DNA of 64,000 bases from Bacteroides intestinalis DSM 17393 (GTDB lineage: Bacteria > Bacteroidota > Bacteroidia > Bacteroidales > Bacteroidaceae): the NCBI RefSeq assembly GCF_000172175.1, contig NZ_ABJL02000007.1, positions 1,054,001 to 1,118,000 of the forward strand, written 5' to 3'. How positions within the stretch are numbered: the stretch's first letter is position 1; each line of letters opens with the position of its first letter. The notes beneath the pieces are model-generated. The model saw only the letters and a list, made by a program, of their open reading frames with translations, did no database searches and was not told the DNA's origin. Position numbers and translations under genes: made by a program. This document shows positions 50,341-60,758 of this stretch, one piece after another.

Positions 50341-50438
50341 CTTATTCTTTCCACCACGGGGATTCTTTCTTTCTACCATGGAGGAAAGAAAGAATCCCCG
50401 TGGTGGAAAGAAACTTTCTCCATGATGGAAAGAATAAG
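50341..50438 (+). repeat. Long perfect inverted repeat with competing hairpins in the HU-gene leader
   Basis: A perfect 27-bp inverted repeat has arms 50347-50373 and 50384-50410 and a 10-nt loop. Outer arms CTTATTCTTTCC (50341-50352) and GGAAAGAATAAG (50427-50438) can pair with each other instead. Smaller dyads are CTTTCTACCATGGAGGAAAG (50369-50388) and CTTTCTCCATGATGGAAAG (50414-50432). No T run follows, so this is not a plain terminator. A further hairpin (TTTTTTATG/CATAAAAAA, 50520-50546) ends 7 nt before the HU start codon. Confidence 0.8.
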
Positions 50439-50553
50439 TGTTCACTGCGATTTTCTTTAGCCACCGTAGGGAAAAGAGTTAAAAATAGCGGTGTGATAAT
50501 TTAATTCCGGCACTTCATGTTTTTTATGTGGGGTACCCATAAAAAATATACAG

Positions 50554-51177
50554 ATGAGTGCATATTATGACCTCCTTGAGAAGCCTGACATTCGCCAAAC
50601 CGGTGAGCAGCAACCCCTTTATGCCCGTTTTATACCTAAAGGAACTATTGAACGGAAAGAATTTCTAAATCGTGTACACCTTTTTACCGGCATCAGTCGC
50701 AGCCTGTTGGAGGGGGCGATGGCTTCCTTTATGGATGAGTTGCGCGACTGCCTTGCTGATGGCTGGACAGTGGAATTTGGCGAACTTGGCTATTTCACCC
50801 CTTCGCTGAATTGCCGGCGCGAAGTGATGGAAAAGAAAGAACTGCGTGCTGCTTCGGTGACGCTTCGCGGCTTGAATTTTCGTCTAGGCAAGGAATTCTA
50901 TAAAGAATTGAATAAAAAGATACGGTTGGAACGCCATCCGCAGTCGTCCAAGTCCGAGTCTTTTACGCCGCTTCTGTCCGTAGAGCAACGTTTCCGGTTA
51001 CTTGATGAATACTTGCAGCAGGAACAGCCTTGTATCAACCGTGCACAATATGCCCGTCTGACAGGACGCAGTGTGAAACAGGCGGTTACGGATTTGAACT
51101 TGTTTATTGAGGATGGATTACTGATAAGATGTGGAGCGGGGAGGAATGTGGTGTATATGAAGGGGATGCAGAAATAA
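50554..51177 (+). CDS. HU-like DNA-binding protein with C-terminal extension
   Basis: The 207-residue protein has an HU/IHF-like N-terminal domain (IERKEFLNRVHLFTGISRSLLEGAMASFMDELRDCLADGWTVEFGELGYFTPSL), a form common in Bacteroidota, and a C-terminal helical part (about 140-200, SVEQRFRLLDEYLQQEQPCINRAQYARLTGRSVKQAVTDLNLFIEDGLLIRCGAGRNVVY) that looks like a winged helix. It has a structured leader. It lies between the GH31 gene and the convergent HTCS gene; a nucleoid or local regulatory role is inferred. Confidence 0.85.
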   Translation: MSAYYDLLEKPDIRQTGEQQPLYARFIPKGTIERKEFLNRVHLFTGISRSLLEGAMASFMDELRDCLADGWTVEFGELGYFTPSLNCRREVMEKKELRAASVTLRGLNFRLGKEFYKELNKKIRLERHPQSSKSESFTPLLSVEQRFRLLDEYLQQEQPCINRAQYARLTGRSVKQAVTDLNLFIEDGLLIRCGAGRNVVYMKGMQK

Positions 51178-51249
51178 AGTTCCGGCACTCTTTATATTAA
51201 AAAGCGGAGTCTTTTTTCCGAGTAGAAACATAGAATGCTCACTTTCTTT

Positions 51250-54200
51250 TTATTGACTTTGATACTCTGTTGGCGTCATACCGAATTCTTCCTTGAAGCA
51301 TTTAGTAAAATATTTGGGCGATGAGAAACCGGTGGCATAAGCCACTTCGGAGATGCTTGTTGTTTTCTTCTTCAATAAGGCACAGGCGTATTTCAACTTG
51401 ATATTTCGTATAAATTCCAAAGGAGTGCACCCGCTGATAACCTTGCATTTCCGGCTTAAGGTAGAGCGGGAGATGTGAAGCTCGTTTGCCATTTGTACTG
51501 TGTCAAATTCGGATTCCTGAATGTGCCGTTCCACACATTGCATGGCATTGTTCAAAAATTCTTCGTCGCTGGTTTGATAATTTAAATTGGAAATGTTTAT
51601 CTCCATTTTTGAACGGAAACTTTGCCGGGATTGTTCACGTGATTGCAGTAGGTTATCTATTCGTGCCTGTAATATTTTCATTTCAAAAGGTTTGGCAATA
51701 TAGCTTTCTGCTCCGGCTTTGTAACATTCTATTTGGTCGTCCACTGCATTTTTGGCTGTGAGCATGATGATGGGGATATGGTTTGTTTGTATGTCTCCTT
51801 TTATTTGCCGGCAAAATTCCAAACCGTTCATCTGAGGCATCATGATATCGCAGATAATGATGTCTACCGGAGTGCTCTTAAGCAATTCAAGTCCTTGCAA
51901 AGCGTTCTCTGCAATGAAGATTTGATATTTCTTGCTGAGGATATGCTGTATGAGTTCCCGCAAGTCTTTGTTATCGTCTATGAATAAAATACAAGGTTTT
52001 TCATCAGGAATGAATGTATCTGTTTCTTCTTCTTGAACTGTAAGGAGAGAAGACTCTGCTATTTCCCGTTCGCTGTATACTTCTCTGTCTATCGGTATTT
52101 CTACGGTAAAAACCGAACCTTTGCCCGGTTTACTGCTGACTTCGATAGTTCCGTGGTGCAGGGTTACCAGTTCTTTGGTCAACGACAGGCCGATTCCGTT
52201 TGACTGGCATCCCGGGTGATTCTTATTGTTATAAAACTTGGTGAAGATATGTTTTATATCCTTTTCAGCTATTCCTATGCCCTCATCTTCTACGTTAAGT
52301 ACCAGGAATCTGCATCCCTCCTTATATATGGCAGACAGGCTTACGTTTATTTTTTTATGCTCCGGCGTATATTTGATGGCGTTGGAAAGCAGGTTGAACA
52401 ATATCTTGTCAAACTTGTCGATATCCATATATCCCCAAATGCCATCGTCTATCCGGGTGGACAGGGAGATGCTTTTCTGGTGGGCTAACGACTGAAAATT
52501 AGACGCCACGATGCCCGAAACAAAAGAAGACAGATTGCTTTTGCTTGCACTTATTTCCATTTTTCTGCTTTCCACTTTCCGGAAGTCCAGGATCTGTTGC
52601 AGTAGCCGTTTCAGTCGGTTGGCATTGGAACGCAGTATTTCCACCTGTCTTTCCGAGCTTTCTTTATTTTCTTCCAGATCATCGGCTACACAAGAAATGA
52701 TGGTAAGCGGGGTGAGGAGTTCATGGGAGATGTTGGTGAAATAATTCAGTTTGATTTGGGTGAGTTCTTCCTGGAGCTTCAACTTGTTTTTCTTCTCCAT
52801 GCGCTTGGTGTAGGCATAAAACAGCAGGCAGGTGATACACACGATGAAAAGAGTGTAGAATGAATAGGCATACCAGGTTTCATACCAGGCGGGAAGGCGC
52901 CGGATAAGCAACTGTTGTTCCTCCTCCATCCAGTTGCCGTACGGGTCGGTGGCTTTCAGGCGGAAAGTATATTCTCCTTTGCCGAGGTAGTTGTAGAATG
53001 CGGAGTGTTTCCCGTTGTCTATGTAGGTCCATTTTTTATCTGCGCCTTCCAGTTGATAGGCATACTTGATTCTTCGTCCGGAGGTATATGAAAGGGCTGA
53101 AAATAGGATTTCAATATTCCGTGCTTCTGGTGAAAGTGTTATTTTGTGCACGGAATTGCCTGTTTCCGAACCGGCAGGTGAAAATAAAACAGAGCGGTTA
53201 TCGGACTTTACGTCAGTGATAAGTACCTGTCCGGTACGTTTATTGTTTGTATTTTGCCTGTCCGGTAATATTTTGATGAAACCGTTATGTCCTCCGGCGT
53301 ACAGGCAACCTTCCTCATCGACGAAAGCTGCGCTATGTCGGAAGGAGGAGACGAAGATATTGGGGTCATCGACAAAATAAGCAGTATTTTCTTTGGTTGC
53401 CGGATGGTGGCGGATTATGTATTTGTCACATACTATCCATATCTTATCTTTATATAGTAGAATTTCCAGAATGTTGTCGCCTGTCAGTCCGCAGGATTCG
53501 GTTTCGTCCGTTATTTTTTCTTCGCTTGAATTAAACCGGAGTAGCCGTCCTAATGAAGTGGAAAACCAGACGTCATGAGCATTGGCACAGATATTCACTA
53601 TCGGGTCATCGGATAACGGCATTGATTCTTTGGGACAATGTTTCAGTAGTATAGGCTTGTTCTCATAAGCCATTTGGTAAATGGCATCCCGGGAGGCGAT
53701 CCACACATTTCCTTTACTGTCTTTGGACATATCGGATATGTGAGAGATGTCAAAAGGCAATTCCGCAATCTTTTTTGAACCGGCTTGTTTGAAGAACAAC
53801 CGCGAGGTGGTTCCAATCCAGATGTTGCCATGATCATCCTCTACCAGTTGGGTTATACTGCCCGGATCGGCAACGACTTCCTTTAGGTCATATTCTTCTA
53901 AAATAGAAATGTGCATTTGCTCTTTTGTCGCTTTCCATATATGGGAAGAAAAATCATTGCGTCCGCCCAGCCATACAGCATCTTCTTTCTGTGACGGTAC
54001 GATAGAGGTCACGACTAATGAATATAAAGCATCCGCATTGTTTCCATAAGTAATCTTTCCTGTCTGTTCATCGAAAAGGCAGAGACCGTAACGTGACTGG
54101 TCGAACCAAATGGTACCTTTTGAGTCTTTGTTGAAGTATAAGACATTGGCATCTACGCCTAGCCTCTTTTTGATATTTTCCATCGTATGGTTGATTATTT

Positions 54201-55233
54201 CAGCTTTCTCAAAGGTTATTGTGTAGCCTTGATCGTAAGCTCCTAACCATAAATTGCCGGATTGGTCTTTGATGATCCGGCTGTATGTTTTGTATTGGTC
54301 TATGGGGTTATTGATGTCCTTTATAGCATTGATATTCACTTCTTCCAGTTCATTCTGTTCGTTTATGCGGAAAACATAGAGCCTGAAATGGGATAATGCC
54401 CATAGATAGCCGTACATGTCGTCTTGTACAATGTCGAAGAACACCTGTTCTGGTGAATGACGGATGGGGTTGACGATAGACTGACGTTGCAATATCTTCT
54501 TTCTGTCAGGGGAGGACGGGTCGAAACGCCAGATTCCTTGTCCCCAGGTTGCAATCCAATATCGTCCCTGATGGTCTTGTATCATCCGGTAGGGATTGCT
54601 GTTGTCCATGTGGGCATATTGCATAAAGGAATCGTCCCGGTCATTGTATTTCAATATATCCCCGTTCCAGGTCAGAAACCATAGGTCGCCGTTTCTATCT
54701 TCGAAGAATGTATTCGGATCGTTTGCTAATGTATATTCTTTTAATACACCGAGGCGGGCGTTGCATCTGAACAGTTTTTTGCCGGCTGCTACCCAAATGT
54801 TACCTTTTTGGTCGCAGATGAGATCTCTTATTTCTCTTGTCTGTAGGGCAGAGTCGGGAAATGAGGTGATTTGATAAGTACTTTTGTCCACTAAGTTGAT
54901 GCCTTGTACTGTTCCTACCCATAAGTAATTATCGTCTTCGGCGAAACACCGGATATCGTTGTGGGTAAGTTTATGAGGATTTTTATAGTTGTTTATGAAA
55001 GGCTGGATATCATAGCCGTCATAACGTTCCAGCCCGTATGCGGTTCCCAGCCAGAAGAAGCCTTGTCGGTCTTGATACAGATTGAAAATGGAGTTGACAG
55101 GCAGTTTGTCTAAAAAAGGCATGGGATTGACAATCATTTGTTGTGCATGGAGAGGGACGCCGGACAGCAAACAGAACAGGCAGCAAATGAGAAATTTAGG
55201 AATATGAGTTTTCATCGTAGTCAAGATTAACAT
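51250..55233 (-). CDS. Hybrid two-component system protein (HTCS)
   Basis: The product has up to 1327 residues (a start at Met7, coordinate 55215, is equally possible). After a signal peptide come many propeller repeats (DRQGFFWLGTAYGLERYDGYDI, DDNYLWVGTVQGINLVD) and a Y_Y_Y domain, a membrane helix near 790, HisKA with His837 (NISHELLTPLTI), HATPase, a receiver domain with Asp1129 (ICDIMMPQMNG) and an AraC-type HTH (QMANELHISRSTLSRKCKVISG, TGFSSPKYFTKCFKEEFGMTPTEY). HTCS proteins bind a sugar in the periplasm and switch on the adjacent PUL. It is divergent from susC. Confidence 0.95.
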   Translation of the reverse strand: MLILTTMKTHIPKFLICCLFCLLSGVPLHAQQMIVNPMPFLDKLPVNSIFNLYQDRQGFFWLGTAYGLERYDGYDIQPFINNYKNPHKLTHNDIRCFAEDDNYLWVGTVQGINLVDKSTYQITSFPDSALQTREIRDLICDQKGNIWVAAGKKLFRCNARLGVLKEYTLANDPNTFFEDRNGDLWFLTWNGDILKYNDRDDSFMQYAHMDNSNPYRMIQDHQGRYWIATWGQGIWRFDPSSPDRKKILQRQSIVNPIRHSPEQVFFDIVQDDMYGYLWALSHFRLYVFRINEQNELEEVNINAIKDINNPIDQYKTYSRIIKDQSGNLWLGAYDQGYTITFEKAEIINHTMENIKKRLGVDANVLYFNKDSKGTIWFDQSRYGLCLFDEQTGKITYGNNADALYSLVVTSIVPSQKEDAVWLGGRNDFSSHIWKATKEQMHISILEEYDLKEVVADPGSITQLVEDDHGNIWIGTTSRLFFKQAGSKKIAELPFDISHISDMSKDSKGNVWIASRDAIYQMAYENKPILLKHCPKESMPLSDDPIVNICANAHDVWFSTSLGRLLRFNSSEEKITDETESCGLTGDNILEILLYKDKIWIVCDKYIIRHHPATKENTAYFVDDPNIFVSSFRHSAAFVDEEGCLYAGGHNGFIKILPDRQNTNNKRTGQVLITDVKSDNRSVLFSPAGSETGNSVHKITLSPEARNIEILFSALSYTSGRRIKYAYQLEGADKKWTYIDNGKHSAFYNYLGKGEYTFRLKATDPYGNWMEEEQQLLIRRLPAWYETWYAYSFYTLFIVCITCLLFYAYTKRMEKKNKLKLQEELTQIKLNYFTNISHELLTPLTIISCVADDLEENKESSERQVEILRSNANRLKRLLQQILDFRKVESRKMEISASKSNLSSFVSGIVASNFQSLAHQKSISLSTRIDDGIWGYMDIDKFDKILFNLLSNAIKYTPEHKKINVSLSAIYKEGCRFLVLNVEDEGIGIAEKDIKHIFTKFYNNKNHPGCQSNGIGLSLTKELVTLHHGTIEVSSKPGKGSVFTVEIPIDREVYSEREIAESSLLTVQEEETDTFIPDEKPCILFIDDNKDLRELIQHILSKKYQIFIAENALQGLELLKSTPVDIIICDIMMPQMNGLEFCRQIKGDIQTNHIPIIMLTAKNAVDDQIECYKAGAESYIAKPFEMKILQARIDNLLQSREQSRQSFRSKMEINISNLNYQTSDEEFLNNAMQCVERHIQESEFDTVQMANELHISRSTLSRKCKVISGCTPLEFIRNIKLKYACALLKKKTTSISEVAYATGFSSPKYFTKCFKEEFGMTPTEYQSQ

Positions 55234-55539
55234 TTCATTTAAAGGGGTTGTGCAAATATAGGGAGATTTGAGTAAACGGGTAAATAATATAGGGAAGCTT
55301 TTTTGCTCAATCTAGGTATAAAAATTACTCAGAGCAAATTTTATCCCTTCTCTGGGTATATTTGGGGCGTGATTCCATTTCATTCTCCACATCTTTGCCA
55401 CATCTTTTTGGGAAAAGGCTGATTGTGGAAGAGACGGGAAAAAAAGTATGGGGATGGTTATTTATAAGATTATTTAGGGGAATGGGATTTGTTTTCGGAA
55501 TGACAGAATAACTATTTTTTTATTTAATAATTTAATGAT
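55234..55539. promoter_or_regulatory. Divergent control region between HTCS and susC
   Basis: A plus-strand TATATTTG (55357-55364) fits the -7 box. Two related blocks, TCTAGGTATAAAAATT (about 55311) and TCTGGGTATATTTGG (about 55351), form a loose direct repeat that could be the HTCS binding site. The leader before susC would be about 170 nt. No small gene is seen. Confidence 0.4.
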
Positions 55540-58500
55540 ATGGAAAAACACAGATTTTTGATGTGGTTTGCTCTCCTGTTTATAGGAGTTGTAAGCGGGT
55601 ATGCCCAACAGCTTGCCATTACGGGCAGAGTGTTGGATAGTAAAAAGGAACCGTTGATTGGAGTTACAATCTTGCTGAAGGGAAGTGCTAATGGAACGGT
55701 GACGGATATTGACGGTAACTTCTCGATTAAAGCGTTGAAAGGAGAGACATTGGTTGTCTCTTATATAGGTTATAAGACGCAGGAGATTCTTCTATCCTCG
55801 GACAAAACAACGATGACTGTTGAATTACTGGAAGACTCTGAGATGCTAGATGAGGTTGTAGTGATAGGATATGGCACGATGCGTAAGAAAGACCTTACGG
55901 GTTCAGTAACTCAAGTTCGTCCGGATGCATTGGCAAATGAGGCTCCTAAGACTGTGCAAGACGTATTGCGTGGAACTGCCGGTTTGAATGTAGGTTTCGA
56001 TAAATCGGCTAAAGGAGGCGGATCCATGAGTATACGCGGCCAACGTTCCGTATATTCTGACGGAGGTCATAATGACCCGCTCATCATTCTGGATGGCATG
56101 ATGTTTTATGGTGAACTCTCCGAAATCAACCCCAATGATATAGCGCAGATAGATGTGCTGAAAGATGCTTCATCGGCTGCCGTGTATGGTGCGAAGGCGG
56201 CCAATGGTGTTGTTATTGTGACGACCAAGAAAGGGAAGTCAGAGAAGCCTGTGATCAGTTTCAGTGCTAACGTAGGGTGGGCTACCCGCGCGGATGGCCG
56301 GAAGGTATACGATGCGGATGGGTATCTGAACTATCGCAGGGATTTTTATACGACAGATACGTATGGGGTAAATCCATCTACCGGAAAATATGAGGCTTAT
56401 CAGACAGGAGGCCTGCCTGCGGGATATTTTGACCGTCCGACAGATGCTAACTTGGGAAAGTATGGACTTACTATGGATGCATGGAGAAACCAGACGACTC
56501 AGGATGCCGGTATGAGCAGTGATGAAATCTGGGCAAGACGTATTGGACTTAATGCGAGTGAAGTGACGCTTGCCAACTTCCTCTCCGGAAAAACCTTTGA
56601 CTGGTATGACCATTCTTTCCAAACGGGATTGAACCAGGACTATAATGTCAGCATCAGCGGAATGACTGAAAGAGTGAACTATTATCTCTCATTGGGATAC
56701 CTCTCCAACGAAGGCATAGTACGTGGAAACGAGTATAACGCTATTCGTGCCAACATGAAGTTGGATGCCAAAGTGACGGACTGGTTCAGTGTGGGAGCTA
56801 ACGTCAATTTCCAGAACCGTTCGGACGGTGACATTGCCGTAGACTGGTACAGGCAGATAACAAGTAACAGCCCTTTTACCTCTCCTTATAACGAAGCTGG
56901 GGAGCTTGTGGCGCATCCTCAAGGAGAGAATGCCTATTGGAAAGGATATAATTTTGATTTTGACCGTCAGTATCTTGATTTGGAAAAGGGATTTACCGTA
57001 CTGAACACCATTCTGACAGCCAAGTTGACGTTGCCTTTCGGCATCACTTATTCATTTAATGCGGCACCGCGTCTGCAATATTTCTATGACCGTTACTATA
57101 GGTCATCGGAACATCCTGACTGGCAGGCCGAAACAGAAGACCGCGTGAACCGTGAACAAAGCAAGCGCTTTGACTGGTCACTGAATAACACTATCACATG
57201 GGATTATACTTTTGCTAAGAAGCATCATACCATTCTGACTTTGGTGCAGGAAGCCGAAGAGCGTCAGTCGTGGGCGGATCGTATTCAAGCACGCAATATC
57301 CTGCCCTCTGAAGCATTGGGTTTTCACGGTACAGCCAATGGGGACAAGAATTTGAGTGAATTCCGTTCTACCGATAATCGTGAGACGGCTTGCGGCTATC
57401 TGGCACGCCTGTTCTATTCGTATGATGATAAGTATATGGGTACATTCTCTTTCCGTCGTGACGGATATTCCGCTTTTGGTACGACCAATCCGTATGCCAA
57501 TTTCCTTTCCGGAGCACTAGCGTGGACGTTCACCAATGAGGACTTCTGGAAGTGGGGAGATATTCTGGAGTCCGGTAAATTACGTGTCTCTTTCGGACAG
57601 AACGGTAACCGGAGCTTGGCGAACTCTTATATTGCATTGGCCAACCTGGCACTGGGAATGTATTCGCAAGGATACATAAATTCTACTACAGGCACACTGC
57701 TGGATATGAAATATCTTTTTGTAGACCGTCTGCCAAATACCGGTTTGCAGTGGGAGAAGACTACCTCCTGGAATGTCGGTTTAGATCTCAGTTTCCTGAG
57801 AGGACGTATCAATGCTAGCTTGGAATACTACATAATGCCCACTACGGACATGATTATGAACCAGTCGTTACCTGATTTTACAGGATTCGCTTCCATTACC
57901 ACCAATTTGGGACGAGTGGAAAACCGGGGCTTTGAAATTTCACTCAATACGCGCAACATTGAAACAAAAAACTTTGAATGGAATACTTCTTTCTCTTTCT
58001 CCCGTAACAAAAATGAAATCAAGAAACTGTATGGCGAATATGAAACCATCGTGGATGCAGCCGGCAACACTATTACTAAGGAAAAGGATGATGTGGACAA
58101 CAAATGGTTCATAGGCCATCCCATCAGTGCCATCTGGGATTATGAAGTGACCGGTATCTGGCAGGTGAATGAAGTGGAAGAAGCCGCTAAGTATGGACAA
58201 AAACCCGGTGATCCGAAAGTTGCCAATCATTACACTGCAGATGACCGTAAGAATGCAGATGGAACTACTACTGCTGTATACAACAATAACGATAAGCGTT
58301 TTTTGGGTGAGACTACGCCTCCTATCCATTGGTCCATGCGAAACAGCTTCATACTTTATAAGAACTGGAGTTTTTCTTTCAATCTCTACTCTTACATGGG
58401 ACACAAGAGTCTGGACAGTAATTATCTGAACAATGACAATAATTATTCGCAGATTACCAACTGCCAGAATATTTATACCAAGAAATATTGGACGGTGGAT

Positions 58501-58779
58501 AATTCTTCCAATACATATGCCCGCCTTTCAGCCCAGGGACCTACGGGACTTGCAGCGCCAAGCAGAGTCGTTGACCGTTCGTTTATTCGCCTGGAGAATG
58601 TCTCTGTAGCCTATAATGTTCCGGCAGAACTCTTGTCTCGGTTTAAGATTCAGAATGCCAAAATATTTGCTACCGTACGCAATGTGGCTACTTGGAGCAA
58701 GGAATGGGAATATGGAGATCCTGAAACCGGAGATATTGCACCGCGAACTTACTCTTTGGGTATAAACTTAACATTTTAA
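55540..58779 (+). CDS. SusC-like TonB-linked outer-membrane transporter
   Basis: The 1079-residue protein has a signal peptide (LLFIGVVSGYAQQ), a carboxypeptidase-regulatory-like domain (ITGRVLDSKKEPLIGVTILLKGSANGTVTDIDGNFSI), a TonB-box-like DEVVVIGYGTMRKKDLTGSV, a plug and a beta barrel ending YSLGINLTF. It has no STN domain, in line with control by the HTCS instead of a sigma/anti-sigma pair. It would import oligosaccharides with the SusD partner encoded 12 bases downstream. Confidence 0.95.
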   Translation: MEKHRFLMWFALLFIGVVSGYAQQLAITGRVLDSKKEPLIGVTILLKGSANGTVTDIDGNFSIKALKGETLVVSYIGYKTQEILLSSDKTTMTVELLEDSEMLDEVVVIGYGTMRKKDLTGSVTQVRPDALANEAPKTVQDVLRGTAGLNVGFDKSAKGGGSMSIRGQRSVYSDGGHNDPLIILDGMMFYGELSEINPNDIAQIDVLKDASSAAVYGAKAANGVVIVTTKKGKSEKPVISFSANVGWATRADGRKVYDADGYLNYRRDFYTTDTYGVNPSTGKYEAYQTGGLPAGYFDRPTDANLGKYGLTMDAWRNQTTQDAGMSSDEIWARRIGLNASEVTLANFLSGKTFDWYDHSFQTGLNQDYNVSISGMTERVNYYLSLGYLSNEGIVRGNEYNAIRANMKLDAKVTDWFSVGANVNFQNRSDGDIAVDWYRQITSNSPFTSPYNEAGELVAHPQGENAYWKGYNFDFDRQYLDLEKGFTVLNTILTAKLTLPFGITYSFNAAPRLQYFYDRYYRSSEHPDWQAETEDRVNREQSKRFDWSLNNTITWDYTFAKKHHTILTLVQEAEERQSWADRIQARNILPSEALGFHGTANGDKNLSEFRSTDNRETACGYLARLFYSYDDKYMGTFSFRRDGYSAFGTTNPYANFLSGALAWTFTNEDFWKWGDILESGKLRVSFGQNGNRSLANSYIALANLALGMYSQGYINSTTGTLLDMKYLFVDRLPNTGLQWEKTTSWNVGLDLSFLRGRINASLEYYIMPTTDMIMNQSLPDFTGFASITTNLGRVENRGFEISLNTRNIETKNFEWNTSFSFSRNKNEIKKLYGEYETIVDAAGNTITKEKDDVDNKWFIGHPISAIWDYEVTGIWQVNEVEEAAKYGQKPGDPKVANHYTADDRKNADGTTTAVYNNNDKRFLGETTPPIHWSMRNSFILYKNWSFSFNLYSYMGHKSLDSNYLNNDNNYSQITNCQNIYTKKYWTVDNSSNTYARLSAQGPTGLAAPSRVVDRSFIRLENVSVAYNVPAELLSRFKIQNAKIFATVRNVATWSKEWEYGDPETGDIAPRTYSLGINLTF

Positions 58780-58791
58780 AAAGAAAGAAAT

Positions 58792-60729
58792 ATGAAAAAC
58801 TATATAAATCAATTCAAATTGTTGCTGGGGATTACATGCGTATCTGCGCTTTTTACAGGATGTTCCGATGATTTCCTGAAACCGGATCCCCTCTCTCTTT
58901 ACGAACCGACTGTAACATTCAATACGGTGGATGGTCTGAATGCTGCTTTAGCTTCGGCAGACAAGGCACTTCGTGCTTATTGGACAAATACGGAAGCTTG
59001 TGACTTGATGTTGCCTTTGATGAGTGAGTATCTTTTTTCTGATTTGACGGTAGCCGGCAAAACGGATGACCAACTTGCTTTCTGTGACATAAACGAACGT
59101 TTTACACCTACTGACGGTTGGTATAATTTTGACCAGAATCGTCTGGTCATCTTTTGGGGGGAGACTTACAACGGCATTAAGTATGCCAATACTGTTATCA
59201 GCTATATTGATAAGGTGGAGGGATTGGATGAAACCACCAGGAATGAATTTCTCGGGCGTGCCTATTTTCATCGTGCTTACCGGTATATGAATCTTTGTTT
59301 CCAATTCGGTGACGTACCTTTTGTTTCTAAAATTATAGAGTCTCCCAAGCAAGACTATAAAAGCACCAAGCGCGAGGCCATCATCAAGCGTATGGTGCAA
59401 GATATGGAGTTTGCTGTACAGAATGTTCCCGACCAAAAGGATATGACTTACATCGGTATGATCAACAAAGGGGCATGCCGCCAATTGCTTATTAAATGTT
59501 ACCTTGCTAACGGTGATTTTCAGAAAGCTAAGGAACAAGCCGATATCCTCATCGATCAGTCAGGCTACTCATTGATGCAGGATGAGTTCGGGACTTTTTC
59601 CAATCCTAATCCTAAAACATGGAATATTACCAACAATGTTATTTGGAATTTACACCAAGGTGGAAACAAAGCTATTGCCGCTAACAAAGAGGCCATCCTT
59701 GTTCTGCCCAACCGTTACGGCACTGATTCAGGTATTCGCACCCGTACTATGCGTAACTTGGTTCCCAGATGGAATGCTGATGAGATTAAAACTCCCGATA
59801 ATGTGAGAGCTGTGGATAACTTTGCTTTGAACAATCCGGATTATAAAGATAATTTGGATTTCAACCGTGCTTTCGGACGCGGGCAGGCAGTTGTACGTCC
59901 CACTTACTTTGCCGAAAACTCTCTGTGGTATGTTAATGGGGTGAATGATGAGGGGGACCTGCGCCATAGTCATACTGTAGGCAACTGGGTGCGTATGGAA
60001 GATTTGAGATATAACCGTCCGAACACTAAATATCACGGAGAAAATGTCCGTTTCAGTTGGGTCGACGAGGATGGTGGCACCCAAGTGCTCTGTTCCGATA
60101 CAATTCGGTGCTGGTTTGATTGGCCCCATTATAAGGTTTGGTCCGAATCTCCCGAAGATGAAACGCCTTCTGCCAATCAATACAATGGTGGTGGCTATGC
60201 TGACTTTTACTGCTATCGGCTCGCGGAAACTTATCTGCTCCGTGCCGAAGCCAAATATTATCTGGGAGATGCTACTGCTGTAGATGATGTCAATGCTGTG
60301 CGTAAACGTGCTAAATGTCAGCAACTTTATACTACGGTTGATATTGATGACATCGTGGATGAACGTGCCCGTGAGCTTTACATGGAAGAGTGGCGTTTCA
60401 CTGAACTGAGTCGTATCTCTTATTGCCTTGCTCTCAGCGGCAAACCCGATAATGAAGGCAAAACTTATGATAAAGAGTACTTGCATGAGGACAGCTTCTG
60501 GTTTCACCGTATCACTAACTACAACAACTATTATAATAAGGATACTGGAGCCAATATCAGAGGTCGCAAGTATACCATGGGCAAGCACAATATTAACTGG
60601 CCTATTCCTCAAAAGGCCATTGACGCCAATCGCTTGGGAAAACTTAGCCAAAATCCGGGTTACGACGGATATGACCCCAATGTGGAGAAATGGGAAACCT
60701 GGGAAGAAGCGGTGGCTGATGAGAACTAG
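58792..60729 (+). CDS. SusD-like surface glycan-binding lipoprotein
   Basis: The 645-residue protein has a lipobox (LFTGCSDDFLKPDPLSLYEP), TPR-like helices (FLGRAYFHRAYRYMNLCFQFGDVPFVSKII) and the C-terminal SusD/RagB part (DFYCYRLAETYLLRAEAKYYLGDATAVDDVNAVRKRA, ERARELYMEEWRFTELSRI). It forms the lid of the SusC channel. It follows susC by 12 bases. Confidence 0.95.
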   Translation: MKNYINQFKLLLGITCVSALFTGCSDDFLKPDPLSLYEPTVTFNTVDGLNAALASADKALRAYWTNTEACDLMLPLMSEYLFSDLTVAGKTDDQLAFCDINERFTPTDGWYNFDQNRLVIFWGETYNGIKYANTVISYIDKVEGLDETTRNEFLGRAYFHRAYRYMNLCFQFGDVPFVSKIIESPKQDYKSTKREAIIKRMVQDMEFAVQNVPDQKDMTYIGMINKGACRQLLIKCYLANGDFQKAKEQADILIDQSGYSLMQDEFGTFSNPNPKTWNITNNVIWNLHQGGNKAIAANKEAILVLPNRYGTDSGIRTRTMRNLVPRWNADEIKTPDNVRAVDNFALNNPDYKDNLDFNRAFGRGQAVVRPTYFAENSLWYVNGVNDEGDLRHSHTVGNWVRMEDLRYNRPNTKYHGENVRFSWVDEDGGTQVLCSDTIRCWFDWPHYKVWSESPEDETPSANQYNGGGYADFYCYRLAETYLLRAEAKYYLGDATAVDDVNAVRKRAKCQQLYTTVDIDDIVDERARELYMEEWRFTELSRISYCLALSGKPDNEGKTYDKEYLHEDSFWFHRITNYNNYYNKDTGANIRGRKYTMGKHNINWPIPQKAIDANRLGKLSQNPGYDGYDPNVEKWETWEEAVADEN

Positions 60730-60758
60730 TCTGTTTTTTGATTATTTGAATATCAATT

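Noticed and set aside
50505..51190. A 10-bp direct repeat (TTCCGGCACT) on both sides of the HU-like gene as insertion target-site duplication
   Set aside because: There are no terminal inverted repeats or transposase, and a 10-base match within about 700 bp may be chance.
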